From NCBI RefSeq assembly GCF_000828715.1, contig NZ_AP014583.1, positions 3,532,001 to 3,596,000 on the forward strand: a stretch of 64,000 bases of DNA, given 5' to 3'. A model generated the notes under the pieces. That model had not been told where the DNA came from, did no database searches, and saw nothing but the letters and a program-made list of their open reading frames with translations. The stretch is from Winogradskyella sp. PG-2. Its GTDB lineage: Bacteria; Bacteroidota; Bacteroidia; Flavobacteriales; Flavobacteriaceae. Made by a program: the position numbers and the translations under genes. Shown piece after piece: positions 7,995-16,397 of the stretch; within the stretch, counting starts at the first letter, position 1; each line of letters starts with the position of its first letter.

Positions 7995-9950
7995 TTATTT
8001 ACCAAACTGTTCTCTTGCCTCAGTTTCAATATTTAATTGATTTACTCTCACATCCACTTTACGTTTAAAGTCTGTATCCGCAATAGTCGCCACATTATCT
8101 AAATAACGAACTACTTCTTGTCGTCTAATATCACTAAAATCAAGCCCTTTCATATTCGCTCTCATTAGTTCTTGTAGCATTCCAAACTTGGTGTCATAAT
8201 CTTTTTTAAAGTAATTTTCAGGGTTTTCGAACCAATCTTTTTCTAAATCGAAATCTGTTAGTCGTAAAGAGACTGCTTTTTGAATATTCCTAACATCTCT
8301 AGAAGAGAAGAATGGAAATATCTTCTGAATCTCAGTATATAAATGCGCATAGAACATGTGCTCATTATCTTTATATGCCTTTTCAACTCTATCGAACGTA
8401 TCTAAAACACGTTCTTCTGTTGGCTTGTCTACTTTATCTAAAATTTCTCCCAAATTCTTTGCCAATTGCTGTGCGTCTAAATACTTATAATCTTTGGGAT
8501 TACTCATATTTATAAAATTTGGCATAGTATCTTCCAGCTTTCTCCACCAAAGGTAATCTTGGTCTACAAAATCCTTTTCATTACGAGCACCATCTATTTT
8601 AAAACGTCCTTGTACACGAGAGATTACTGCTTTATCTAGCATTTCTGGTAAATTGGTAAATAATCCAATTGAACTATTACCATAGTTAACAGCATAAGCT
8701 CCTTCTGTATATCTTAAGAAGACTCCAATCACCTCTTTTACACCAGCAGAAACTCCTTGTGCAGTTCTTTCTTGTAAGTTATTCTCTGCATCGTCAATTG
8801 GTGCAAAAATTAGTTTTGTAGGATCTTGTAAAGGTTTCATCCATTCTACCATCTTTTCAGCAGAACCACCTTGAAACGTACTAATCAAGGTATCTGGCAT
8901 TGGATGAAACAAAAACGGAATGTCTAAATTTTCACTATGTTCTTTTAATCGGGTAGCAATCGCCGCAATCAACATACTCTTCCCTGTTCCTGGTATTCCA
9001 TAACCCATAAACACAGGCATAAAACCTCCTAGCTCTTGAAAAGGGTTTTTCTTAGCATCAAAATCATAACTTAATATGCGCTCAGTTAAACGCCTAGCAA
9101 AGTGTTTAGCGTCTTTATTACCAACAATTTGCTCAAATTGAATCTTATTAAACTCAACACTTACTGCAGTACCAGCAAAGACATTATCCCATCCAGAAAC
9201 TGCAAAATCTGATTTTTCGAGTTTATAAGTTCGGTCTGTAATCGTTTCTGTGTATTCTAAAGCACTCTTTCTAAGCTGAATTTCATCAATCAATGCTTCA
9301 AAATAAACAACAGTAAAGTCAATGACATCCTTGTCTGTTTTTATAATATCTGGATGCCCTAAATACTTATCATAATAAAACAGTTGGCAAGAAATCCCTT
9401 TTAAAGGAGATAAAAAGGATACTTCTGGAATCCCTGCAAATTTCTGCCTCATAACAGATAAATCGTCTGAAGCATTTGGTTTTAAATCATGTAGAATTTT
9501 ATATGCAGTTGCAAACAACATAAAAGCTGTAGATGTGTGCATCTTACTTTCGTACTCGCGTTTACCAGAACTATCTAATGCTGATTTATTTTCACTTAGC
9601 GTCGATAAACCAGAAGCATCATAAAAACTATCCTTAATCCAAATACCTAGCGTTAATGCTTCTTGTACAGCATATAAGGTTTGGTTTAAATAAACAGGAA
9701 GTGCTACAGACTCTGGCAATAATCGTTTCTTTAGTGCTAAAATTGTTTTAGATACTGAAGTTACAGCTACATTACTTCCATTATTTGCTCTGGACAAATA
9801 CAAAAGAATAGATTCATCTTTACCATCATTATCTTTATTCTTAGCACGTTGACTTTGCTCCCATTGAATAGATTTTAAATAAGACGTAGCCTCATCTCGA
9901 AGCATATCGAGCTCATTTTGTTTTATAGGGAATGTTGAGTTGTGTTCCAT
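7995..9950 (-). CDS. AAA+ ATPase with long N-terminal extension, unknown partner
   Basis: 651 residues. The C-terminal half is a AAA+ module: Walker A GIPGTGKS at 318-325, Walker B-like IFAPIDDAEN at 381-390, a sensor-1 position in GLFTNLPEML (Asn433), and candidate arginine fingers Arg445 and Arg449 in AVISRVQGRF. The Walker B motif ends in Asp-Asp rather than the usual Asp-Glu. A pore-like aromatic-glycine segment STFQGGSAEKM (about 357-367) lies where classical AAA proteins have their substrate loop. About 300 residues precede the ATPase and contain no recognised domain. The protein is likely cytoplasmic and could be a remodelling or disassembly motor. It is flanked by a 347-residue unknown protein (59-bp gap) and nudK, in a run headed by a coiled-coil protein. 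Confidence 0.88.
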   Translation of the reverse strand: MEHNSTFPIKQNELDMLRDEATSYLKSIQWEQSQRAKNKDNDGKDESILLYLSRANNGSNVAVTSVSKTILALKKRLLPESVALPVYLNQTLYAVQEALTLGIWIKDSFYDASGLSTLSENKSALDSSGKREYESKMHTSTAFMLFATAYKILHDLKPNASDDLSVMRQKFAGIPEVSFLSPLKGISCQLFYYDKYLGHPDIIKTDKDVIDFTVVYFEALIDEIQLRKSALEYTETITDRTYKLEKSDFAVSGWDNVFAGTAVSVEFNKIQFEQIVGNKDAKHFARRLTERILSYDFDAKKNPFQELGGFMPVFMGYGIPGTGKSMLIAAIATRLKEHSENLDIPFLFHPMPDTLISTFQGGSAEKMVEWMKPLQDPTKLIFAPIDDAENNLQERTAQGVSAGVKEVIGVFLRYTEGAYAVNYGNSSIGLFTNLPEMLDKAVISRVQGRFKIDGARNEKDFVDQDYLWWRKLEDTMPNFINMSNPKDYKYLDAQQLAKNLGEILDKVDKPTEERVLDTFDRVEKAYKDNEHMFYAHLYTEIQKIFPFFSSRDVRNIQKAVSLRLTDFDLEKDWFENPENYFKKDYDTKFGMLQELMRANMKGLDFSDIRRQEVVRYLDNVATIADTDFKRKVDVRVNQLNIETEAREQFGK

Positions 9951-10009
9951 ATTATTAGTTTATAGCCTAAGTGTAAAGTCAAAATACTAAGACTGTTAAT
10001 GACTACTAT

Positions 10010-11053
10010 TTATTTTGTTTTCAATTCAGAAACCTGAATTGGAGCTTGCGCTAACTTATTCATTATTTCTGGTGTTTTGTTATATAGTAATTGTATGATG
10101 CGATGCGGAGCAAAGACATAACGTTGTCTATACATTGCGTCCCAACGCTGAAAGGTTTGCTTACTAAAAAAACTGCCTTCTTTAAATTCACTACTAGATT
10201 TTAATTCATCTATTTTAAACGAGATCGCATAAGACTCTAAAGGAATTTCTTTCTGAGTAATCCCTTGCAAAATAGCATGCGTCACTTTATTCTCGTCTTT
10301 TGCGAATACATTATGTATAGGACCTAAATCAATACGCTTAATAAGTTTTGGTAATACCTTTGGTAAACGTTTATCAATTGCATAGGCCATTGTATCTAAT
10401 GGCATTTCACGGTCAGATGTGTTTTTTAAAACCGTATAGATTTCGTCTTTATAATCATTGACGTTTCTACCTTCATAATCAAAATACATATAACAAACAA
10501 AAGGTCTGTTATGGGTAACATCGTAGAAACTCCAACTTACTAAATATTCAGTTTCAGATTCTTCTGGTGTATTAATGATTTTGCCTTGTACGAAACGATT
10601 AAAAATATATTCCTTTTTTGCAGACGTATAATATACTATTGATGATGCTTGAAATAGCTTACGCTTAGCAATCGGTTCTTTTTTACGCATCAAAGTATCT
10701 AAAAACTCATCCTTCAGTGTATCTATATCTGTTAATTTACCAAGATATTCTTCGCGTAACTCTAAATCATTGAATAAATATCGGAATTCAAGATAATTTG
10801 GAAAACCAGAATCGGTTAAATCTACTTTCATGTTTTCCTCGTCATCATACATGTATTTAACACGCATGGCTTCAATAGAATACAATAACAAATCACTGTA
10901 TTGTTTAAAGAGTTTAACCTCTTGCTTATTTAGAATTTGTTTGTTTTGTACCGCGACAATAAGCTCTTTTAGTGTGAAATCTATCATCTTGTGATAAAAT
11001 ACATACTGCTCTTTAGAGTCTAATTCAGCTGAATCTAATGGAGTTACAATCAT
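10010..11053 (-). CDS. Soluble protein of unknown function linked to AAA+ ATPase
   Basis: 347 residues, no signal peptide or membrane helix, acidic and basic residues mixed, helical N-terminal third (EQYVFYHKMIDFTLKELIVAVQNKQI) and a beta-rich middle (YLVSWSFYDVTHNRPFVCYMYFDYEG). A C-terminal helical segment contains RWDAMYRQRYVFAPHRIIQLLY. I recognise no named family. Its start overlaps the stop of the upstream 63-residue membrane gene by 4 bp (ATGA arrangement) and its end lies 59 bp before the AAA+ ATPase gene, so co-expression is very likely. It could be an adaptor for the ATPase; that is inference from order. Confidence 0.8.
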   Translation of the reverse strand: MIVTPLDSAELDSKEQYVFYHKMIDFTLKELIVAVQNKQILNKQEVKLFKQYSDLLLYSIEAMRVKYMYDDEENMKVDLTDSGFPNYLEFRYLFNDLELREEYLGKLTDIDTLKDEFLDTLMRKKEPIAKRKLFQASSIVYYTSAKKEYIFNRFVQGKIINTPEESETEYLVSWSFYDVTHNRPFVCYMYFDYEGRNVNDYKDEIYTVLKNTSDREMPLDTMAYAIDKRLPKVLPKLIKRIDLGPIHNVFAKDENKVTHAILQGITQKEIPLESYAISFKIDELKSSSEFKEGSFFSKQTFQRWDAMYRQRYVFAPHRIIQLLYNKTPEIMNKLAQAPIQVSELKTK

Positions 11054-11241
11054 TTGGTTGAATCTTCTTTAGCTTCTCGAAAAAAAGAATGAATTGTAAA
11101 TAATGAAATACCAAGAATAAAACCAAATAATATTGAACCTGTAAAGTCATTATTACAATGAACAAAAAAAATTACAACACTAAAAATCAAGGAATAGCCT
11201 AAAAATAATTTTAAACTGTTAATTGTAAAGTACTTTTTCAA
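11050..11241 (-). CDS. Tiny two-helix membrane protein
   Basis: 63 residues with two hydrophobic helices (about 9-27 and 35-53) joined by a short polar loop with the CNND motif, and a charged C-terminus. It lies 3 bp downstream of the coiled-coil gene and overlaps the next gene by 4 bp, and this tight packing is the main evidence that it is real. Function unknown; a membrane anchor or regulator for the products of the flanking genes is possible but unsupported. Confidence 0.72.
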   Translation of the reverse strand: MKKYFTINSLKLFLGYSLIFSVVIFFVHCNNDFTGSILFGFILGISLFTIHSFFREAKEDSTK

Positions 11242-11244
11242 AAC

Positions 11245-12585
11245 TTATCCAAGTAAATCATCATCATTAGCCTCAGGTTTTAGTTCGCCTTCTGGCTCAC
11301 CTCCATCAGATGGTGCGTTAGGATCAGCCTTATAATATTCATCAAAAATCTCTTTCATATCAATACCATAACGGTCTGCGAAGTTTTTCTGAATTTCTTC
11401 ATCCTTAGTTCTGATTTCTTTTAAAGCTTCGGCATAACTTCCATAAACACCTTGCATAACCTTTTCGTGAACTGGAATATTATCCATCATTTCCTGACGT
11501 GCTTTAGCACTAGCTGTATGCATCGCTGCTAAAGTTTCACCAATATGCTCATCAGTTTTAACACCTAAGTGTTCTAAGATTGCAGCAAATTCTTGGTCAG
11601 TTCTAGCCTTTAATGCCACGACATATCCATCGTAATACTTAAGACGTTCATCAGTATCTGATTTTAATTTAGCTCTATGTGTTTGTAAATTACTTCTTAA
11701 AGATGTTAGTACTTTAATTGTTAAGTTATGTTTGTGTACAAAACTATCTTTTGAAGCAGCAAGCGTTGTGTAGGCATTTTTAAGACCTTCAAGCTCTTCT
11801 ACTTTTTGCTCAAGCTGAGTTACTTTTTCTAAAGCTTCAGAATATTCTGTCGATTGTTTGTCAGCAACTTCTTCTAAGGCTTGACGTGCTTGTTTCAATA
11901 ATGCATATTGCTCTTCGAGTTTAGCCTCTACTTCTTTTTTCTTTTGTAATGCCTTAGTATGATTATTACTTGCCTCTACAATTGCAGTTTTAAGGCTTTC
12001 CTCTACTTCTTTAATCTCTAGCTCTCTATCTTTTAAACGTTTAATTGCTGCTTGGCTCTTAAATGATAGCTCATTTAGTAGCGTTTGAACATCTGCCGTT
12101 TCAATACGTTGCTGAAACATTGCTTTTGCTTTATTATCTGAAGCATCACGCTCCTTTTGGGCTGCTTGTAATTCTTGTTCAGCATCTCTAATCTTTCCTT
12201 TTCTTCCCCAAAGATTATTCCACCATGTATCTGGCTTGTTTTTAGCATCTTCAAGTTCAACTTTAGCGCGTTCTAGACGTTTTATCGCATCATCGATGAT
12301 TTTCTGCTCAGCTGCATTTAATGCAGAAAAACCTTCGAACATAATACCTACTTCATCTTGATAGTCTGTTAAATCTTTAATCGCATCAAGCAAAGTAGTT
12401 CTATCTTTCTCTGCCATATCAACCACATTGTCTAATGTGGCATTCAATATTTTCTGACGACTTTCAGGATCATCCTCTTGCGCCAATTTTGACTTCATTT
12501 GGTCTATGGCTTTTCCCCAGTTGACATCTACTTTTTCAGTTCTTTCTTGAGAGTTAGTCTCTAATAAATCAAAATCATCAGACAT
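11245..12585 (-). CDS. Long coiled-coil protein heading the unnamed cluster (distantly TelA-like)
   Basis: 446 residues, almost entirely predicted helical: heptad-like stretches from about 45 to 335 (for example EVEAKLEEQYALLKQARQAL), a Trp-rich kink at about 118-128 (DTWWNNLWGRKGK), and a Pro/Gly/Asp-rich acidic tail ending in DDDLLG. No signal peptide and no membrane helix, so cytoplasmic. The KVLTSLRSNLQTHRAKL segment and helical layout recall TelA-type toxic-anion-resistance proteins, but the similarity seen by eye is too weak to assign the family. As first gene of the minus-strand run it probably follows the cluster's promoter, which would lie between 12586 and 12751; no clear consensus box is visible there. 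A scaffold or substrate role for the AAA+ ATPase is possible. Confidence 0.82.
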   Translation of the reverse strand: MSDDFDLLETNSQERTEKVDVNWGKAIDQMKSKLAQEDDPESRQKILNATLDNVVDMAEKDRTTLLDAIKDLTDYQDEVGIMFEGFSALNAAEQKIIDDAIKRLERAKVELEDAKNKPDTWWNNLWGRKGKIRDAEQELQAAQKERDASDNKAKAMFQQRIETADVQTLLNELSFKSQAAIKRLKDRELEIKEVEESLKTAIVEASNNHTKALQKKKEVEAKLEEQYALLKQARQALEEVADKQSTEYSEALEKVTQLEQKVEELEGLKNAYTTLAASKDSFVHKHNLTIKVLTSLRSNLQTHRAKLKSDTDERLKYYDGYVVALKARTDQEFAAILEHLGVKTDEHIGETLAAMHTASAKARQEMMDNIPVHEKVMQGVYGSYAEALKEIRTKDEEIQKNFADRYGIDMKEIFDEYYKADPNAPSDGGEPEGELKPEANDDDLLG

Positions 12586-12751
12586 ATTATAAAATGTGTT
12601 TTAGTTGAACAATTTTTGGATAAGCAATTTCGGGAATTTTTTATGACTATAAAAACTTTACTTGCTAAATATATGTAGCATTTGTAATAAAAATGTTACA
12701 AAATTTCAATAATGAATCAGTCTTGAATATCTTTAAAGAAAAATCTGAAAA

Positions 12752-13522
12752 ATGAAAGCTTTAAAATCCACATTAGTATTAATACTTATTATAGCGTTAT
12801 TTAATTGTAAAAGTGAAAAAGAGAATTCAGAAATTGCAATAAATAATGATAGTATAACCAAAGAAGAGAATGTTAAGGTAATTCCCATAACGCATGGCAC
12901 TTTAGTTTTAGAAACAGAGTCCGAAGTTATTTATATTGACCCAACTGGTGGTGCTGAAGCTTTTAAAGGACAAAAAAATTCAACTTTAGTCTTAATTACT
13001 GATATACATGGTGACCATCTAAGAAAAAGTACACTTGAAGCATTAAAGCTTAATGATGTTACTATTATTGGTCCAAAAGCTGTTACAGACAAAATTCCAA
13101 GTACCACAAGTAAAACTATAGTTACTATTAATAATGGTGACAGCTATAATCATAATACTATAAATATTGAGGCTATACCAATGTATAATTTACGGGAAGA
13201 AGCCTTAAAATATCATAGTAAAGGAAGAGGAAATGGTTATGTTTTAACAGTAAATAATGAACGCATCTATATTTCAGGTGATACTGAGGATATCCCAGAA
13301 ATGCGAAATTTGGAAAACATAGATAAAGCATTTATATGCATGAATCTTCCATGGACAATGACTGTAAAAAATGCTGCAAATGCCGTTTTAGAGTTTAAGC
13401 CAAAATCTGTGTATCCTTATCATTACAGAGGTTCAGAAAGCATGAATGATGTGGAATTATTTAAGAAATTGGTAAATGAAGGGAACTCTGCTATCGAAGT
13501 TTTACTTTTAGACTGGTATTAG
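12752..13522 (+). CDS. Metallo-beta-lactamase-fold hydrolase, predicted lipoprotein
   Basis: 256 residues. The N-terminus is a lipoprotein signal: a hydrophobic stretch ending in IALFNC with the lipidation Cys at 19. The rest is a compact metallo-beta-lactamase fold of the UlaG/YcbL-like type. The metal-site motif TDIHGDHL gives His86, Asp88 and His89; further ligands are probably His155 (YHSKGRGNGYVL), Asp177 (ISGDTED) and His224 (YPYHYRG). Such proteins hydrolyse esters, phosphoesters or lactones; the substrate here is unknown. Location is probably periplasmic, bound to a membrane. It diverges from the coiled-coil gene across about 165 bp, and three small membrane-protein genes follow about 200 bp downstream. 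Confidence 0.86.
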   Translation: MKALKSTLVLILIIALFNCKSEKENSEIAINNDSITKEENVKVIPITHGTLVLETESEVIYIDPTGGAEAFKGQKNSTLVLITDIHGDHLRKSTLEALKLNDVTIIGPKAVTDKIPSTTSKTIVTINNGDSYNHNTINIEAIPMYNLREEALKYHSKGRGNGYVLTVNNERIYISGDTEDIPEMRNLENIDKAFICMNLPWTMTVKNAANAVLEFKPKSVYPYHYRGSESMNDVELFKKLVNEGNSAIEVLLLDWY

Positions 13523-13728
13523 ATAAATAATTATGTTAAAATTTTGAGTTGTTAACAACTTCAAAGATTGTGCTCTTTAGCCTAAAATAGTGCGTTTTGT
13601 CGTGTTTTTAGATCCTTTAAACGATAAAATTGTTAACATTAAAACGGTAAATTATTAAATATTAAGTATTTACATTCAGTTTTTTTTATATATTAGTACC
13701 ACAGAACCCAAATCTAAATATTATAAAC

Positions 13729-13953
13729 ATGCTTAACAAACTACTTTCTAAGCCTTTAGTCGTGACTACTACTCAACTTACGATGATTCTAATTGCAGTA
13801 GCTTCCATATTTCTCATTTTTATAATTATTGCCATCATTAAGATGTATAAATTAAAAGCTGAGAATAAAAAATTAATGGAAACTAATGCTTTTAAAGAAG
13901 TTGATGAATCCTATAAAGATTTCACAAGTGGTCACCTTTATGGTGACAATTAA
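13729..13953 (+). CDS. Small membrane protein, first of three in tandem
   Basis: 74 residues with one long hydrophobic helix (about 17-41) followed by a charged, helical tail (KMYKLKAENKKLMETNAF) and an end rich in Asp, Tyr and Gly. Single-pass, probably with the charged tail in the cytoplasm. No named family recognised. It is the first of three small membrane genes in a row (next starts 12 bp downstream). The shared plan of one helix plus charged amphipathic tail suggests related or cooperating products. The preceding 206 bp contain no gene and no clear promoter consensus. Confidence 0.7.
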   Translation: MLNKLLSKPLVVTTTQLTMILIAVASIFLIFIIIAIIKMYKLKAENKKLMETNAFKEVDESYKDFTSGHLYGDN

Positions 13954-13965
13954 TTATTATATTTT

Positions 13966-14139
13966 ATGAAATCAATGTCCCTAATCTTTATGGATCTATT
14001 GCGTGACGATTCTTCTGAAAGAATAATTATCATTTTATCAATTGCAATAGTTACAATAATAAGTTTATTGATTTTATCACTATTTAAAGCTCGTAAATTA
14101 AAAGCGAGAATTAAAGATTTAGAAGAAAGTAAAAAATAA
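13966..14139 (+). CDS. Small membrane protein, second of three in tandem
   Basis: 57 residues from an ATG at 13966 to a TAA at 14137-14139. Layout: a short N-terminal amphipathic segment (MKSMSLIFMDLLRDDSSER), one hydrophobic helix (IIIILSIAIVTIISLLILSLF), then a basic and acidic helical tail (KARKLKARIKDLEESKK). It starts 12 bp after the previous gene and shares its plan, including a KxxKLKA(E/R) tail motif (YKLKAENKK in the first, RKLKARIKD here), which suggests the two are paralogues. It is short enough to be missed by length-filtered gene calling. Function unknown. Confidence 0.65.
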   Translation: MKSMSLIFMDLLRDDSSERIIIILSIAIVTIISLLILSLFKARKLKARIKDLEESKK

Positions 14140-14156
14140 CTACTAATAAATAACGT

Positions 14157-14354
14157 TTGCAAATTCTAATCTTAATAATTCTTTTTAACACTATTGTTCT
14201 TTTTATCGCTTTTAAAACTAAGCGATTTTTATATACTATTCCTCCTGAGGAACAATGGAAAGATGAACTAGATAAATTTGATTCCAACTATAAAAAACTA
14301 GAAGAGTTAAATATTATAGATACTTATAAATTAAGTTCTGAACATATATACTAA
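14157..14354 (+). CDS. Small membrane protein, third of three in tandem
   Basis: 65 residues from a TTG start at 14157. One N-terminal hydrophobic helix (ILILIILFNTIVLFIAF) is followed by a basic patch (KTKRFLY) and a soluble, charged tail (EEQWKDELDKFDSNYKKLEELN). It starts 17 bp after the second small gene, so all three are probably one transcript. The tail differs from those of the first two. Its stop codon lies inside the left arm of the long hairpin that ends the unit. Function unknown. Confidence 0.6.
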   Translation: MQILILIILFNTIVLFIAFKTKRFLYTIPPEEQWKDELDKFDSNYKKLEELNIIDTYKLSSEHIY

Positions 14355-14396
14355 AATATAAAAGCCAGCAAATGCTGGCTTTTATATTTTAGTATA
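14347..14396. terminator. Long perfect hairpin, bidirectional terminator between convergent genes
   Basis: A perfect 24-bp inverted repeat (14347-14370 and 14373-14396) with only two bases at the centre; the GC core is GCCAGCA / TGCTGGC followed by T-rich sequence on each strand. It sits between the third small membrane gene and the convergent ettA, and includes the stop codon of the former. Confidence 0.85.
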
Positions 14397-14409
14397 ATTC
14401 TCGTTGTTA

Positions 14410-16101
14410 CTACCTAACTAATTTTCTATACTTAATACGTTTTGGCATTAAATCTCCGCCCAAACGTTTCTTCTTATTTTCTTCGTAATCACTAAATCCA
14501 CCTTCAAAGAAATAGACTTGAGAATCTCCTTCAAAAGCTAAGATGTGTGTGCATATTCTATCTAAGAACCATCTATCATGACTAATCACAACTGCACAAC
14601 CAGCAAAATTTTCCAAGCCTTCTTCAAGCGCTCTTAATGTATTGACATCTAAGTCATTAGTTGGCTCGTCTAAAAGCAATACATTACCTTCTTCTTTTAG
14701 TGTCATTGCTAAATGTAAGCGGTTACGTTCACCACCAGAAAGCAATTTAACTTTCTTATTCTGTTCACTTCCAGAGAAATTAAATCGACTCAAGTATGCT
14801 CTAGAATTTACCTGTTTCCCACCCATCATAACCAACTCTTGCTCATCACTGAAGTTTTGCCATATTGATTTTTCAGGATCTATATTAGAATGCTTCTGAT
14901 CTACATACGCGATTTGAGCCGTTTCACCAACTTTAAATTCGCCTTTATCTGGTGTTTCCTCACCCATTATCATTCTAAAAATAGTTGTTTTACCAGCACC
15001 ATTAGGTCCAATAACACCAACAATGCCTGCTTGAGGAAGGTTAAAATTTAAATCGTCATATAATAATTTATCATCGTAACCTTTAGCAACACCTGATGCT
15101 TCGATGACGTTAGTTCCTAAACGTTTACCATTTGGTATGTATATTTCAAGTTTTTCATCAAGTTGTTTTTGATCTTGACTCATTAACTTATCATAATTCT
15201 TTAAACGCGCTTTTTGCTTAGTTTGGCGTCCTTTCGCACCTTGTCTTACCCATTCTAGCTCTCGCTCTAAAGTTTTTTGACGTTTAGAGGCTGTTTTACT
15301 TTCTTGAGCCATACGCTTAGACTTTTGATCTAGCCAAGATGAGTAATTCCCTTTCCAAGGAATGCCTTCTCCTCTATCGAGTTCTAAAATCCAACCAGCA
15401 ACATTATCTAAAAAGTATCTATCGTGCGTCACTGCGATTACAGTACCTTTATATTGTGCTAAATGATGTTCTAACCAATGAACTGATTCCGCATCTAAAT
15501 GGTTAGTTGGCTCATCTAATAATAAAACATCTGGTTCTTTTAATAATAAACGACATAAAGCAACGCGACGACGTTCACCACCTGAAAGTACACCAATCTT
15601 CTTATCACCATCTGGAGTACGTAATGCATCCATAGCAATTTCAAGCTTTGTATCTAGTTCCCAAGCACCTGCTGCATCAATCTGGTCTTGTAGTTCGGCC
15701 TGTCTGTTCATTAGCTTTTCCATTTTATCTGCATCGCTATAAACCTCCTCTAAACCAAACTGTTCATTAATACTATTGTATTCGTCTAATATTGCAACAG
15801 TTTCTGCAGCACCTTCACGAACTACTTCCATTACTGTTTTCTCATCATCTAATTGTGGCTCTTGTTCCAAATAACCAACTGTATAGCCAGGTTGAAAAAT
15901 AACGTCTCCTTGATAGTTTTTATCAACACCTGCGATAATCTTTAATAACGTGGACTTACCAGAACCATTAAGACCTAAGATTCCTATTTTAGCTCCATAG
16001 AAAAAGCTTAAATAAATATTTTTTAAAACTGGCGTATTAGCACCTTGAAAGGTCTTTGTAAGACCAGACATTGCAAATATTACTTTTTTATCATCACTCA
16101 T
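14410..16101 (-). CDS. ettA: ABC-F protein, energy-dependent translational throttle EttA
   Basis: 563 residues (E. coli EttA has 555) with two tandem ABC ATPase domains and no membrane helices. Domain 1: Walker A GLNGSGKS at 43-50, signature LSGGERRRVALCRLL, Walker B VLLLDEPTNHLD. Domain 2: Walker A GPNGAGKT, signature LSGGERNRLHLAM, Walker B VLLLDEPTNDLD. Between them lies the basic linker (RQTKQKARLKNYDKL) that reaches the ribosomal tRNA sites. EttA binds the ribosomal E site and gates the first peptide bond according to the ADP/ATP ratio. Full-length agreement, the EQEPQLD motif and the GIPWKGNYSSWL stretch favour EttA over Uup or antibiotic-resistance ABC-F. Its start overlaps the stop of the small upstream membrane gene (TAATG). 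Confidence 0.95.
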   Translation of the reverse strand: MSDDKKVIFAMSGLTKTFQGANTPVLKNIYLSFFYGAKIGILGLNGSGKSTLLKIIAGVDKNYQGDVIFQPGYTVGYLEQEPQLDDEKTVMEVVREGAAETVAILDEYNSINEQFGLEEVYSDADKMEKLMNRQAELQDQIDAAGAWELDTKLEIAMDALRTPDGDKKIGVLSGGERRRVALCRLLLKEPDVLLLDEPTNHLDAESVHWLEHHLAQYKGTVIAVTHDRYFLDNVAGWILELDRGEGIPWKGNYSSWLDQKSKRMAQESKTASKRQKTLERELEWVRQGAKGRQTKQKARLKNYDKLMSQDQKQLDEKLEIYIPNGKRLGTNVIEASGVAKGYDDKLLYDDLNFNLPQAGIVGVIGPNGAGKTTIFRMIMGEETPDKGEFKVGETAQIAYVDQKHSNIDPEKSIWQNFSDEQELVMMGGKQVNSRAYLSRFNFSGSEQNKKVKLLSGGERNRLHLAMTLKEEGNVLLLDEPTNDLDVNTLRALEEGLENFAGCAVVISHDRWFLDRICTHILAFEGDSQVYFFEGGFSDYEENKKKRLGGDLMPKRIKYRKLVR

Positions 16102-16283
16102 TATACGCGTCCTTTTAAAGCATTAAACACCCATGCAATAGCAAAAAAGCCAATTCCTACTGCTGCAAATCCCCAACCCGCAACGTCATCATACCTAAAT
16201 GCTCCTAAAGCAATCAGTCCTAATCCAACAATAACCATAATTGTAGTAGCCCAAGCCAACACTGTATTTTTATTCATTGCCAT
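16101..16283 (-). CDS. Small two-helix membrane protein upstream of ettA
   Basis: 60 residues with two hydrophobic helices (about 8-26 and 34-54) and a short polar turn (FRYDDVAGWG). It resembles the short flavobacterial membrane proteins often found beside ettA (I recall a family named CAL67264, but could not check). The stop codon shares one base with the ettA start (TAATG), so the two genes are almost surely co-transcribed and translationally coupled. Function unknown. Confidence 0.75.
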   Translation of the reverse strand: MAMNKNTVLAWATTIMVIVGLGLIALGAFRYDDVAGWGFAAVGIGFFAIAWVFNALKGRV

Positions 16284-16397
16284 AATTTAGTTCTATTTAA
16301 TTTTGATAGTTAGTCGAAACACAAATATCGTAAATAAATGTGTAACTCATTACCAACATAAAAGGCTATATTTAAATAATATAAATTTTGTTAAGTA

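Noticed and set aside
11245..12585. Naming the coiled-coil gene telA
   Set aside because: The likeness is limited to a short helical segment and could reflect coiled-coil composition; no profile search was possible.
13950..14162. Minus-strand frame covering the second small membrane gene
   Set aside because: The plus-strand 57-codon frame has a clear start, helix and spacing with its neighbours; the minus frame has none.
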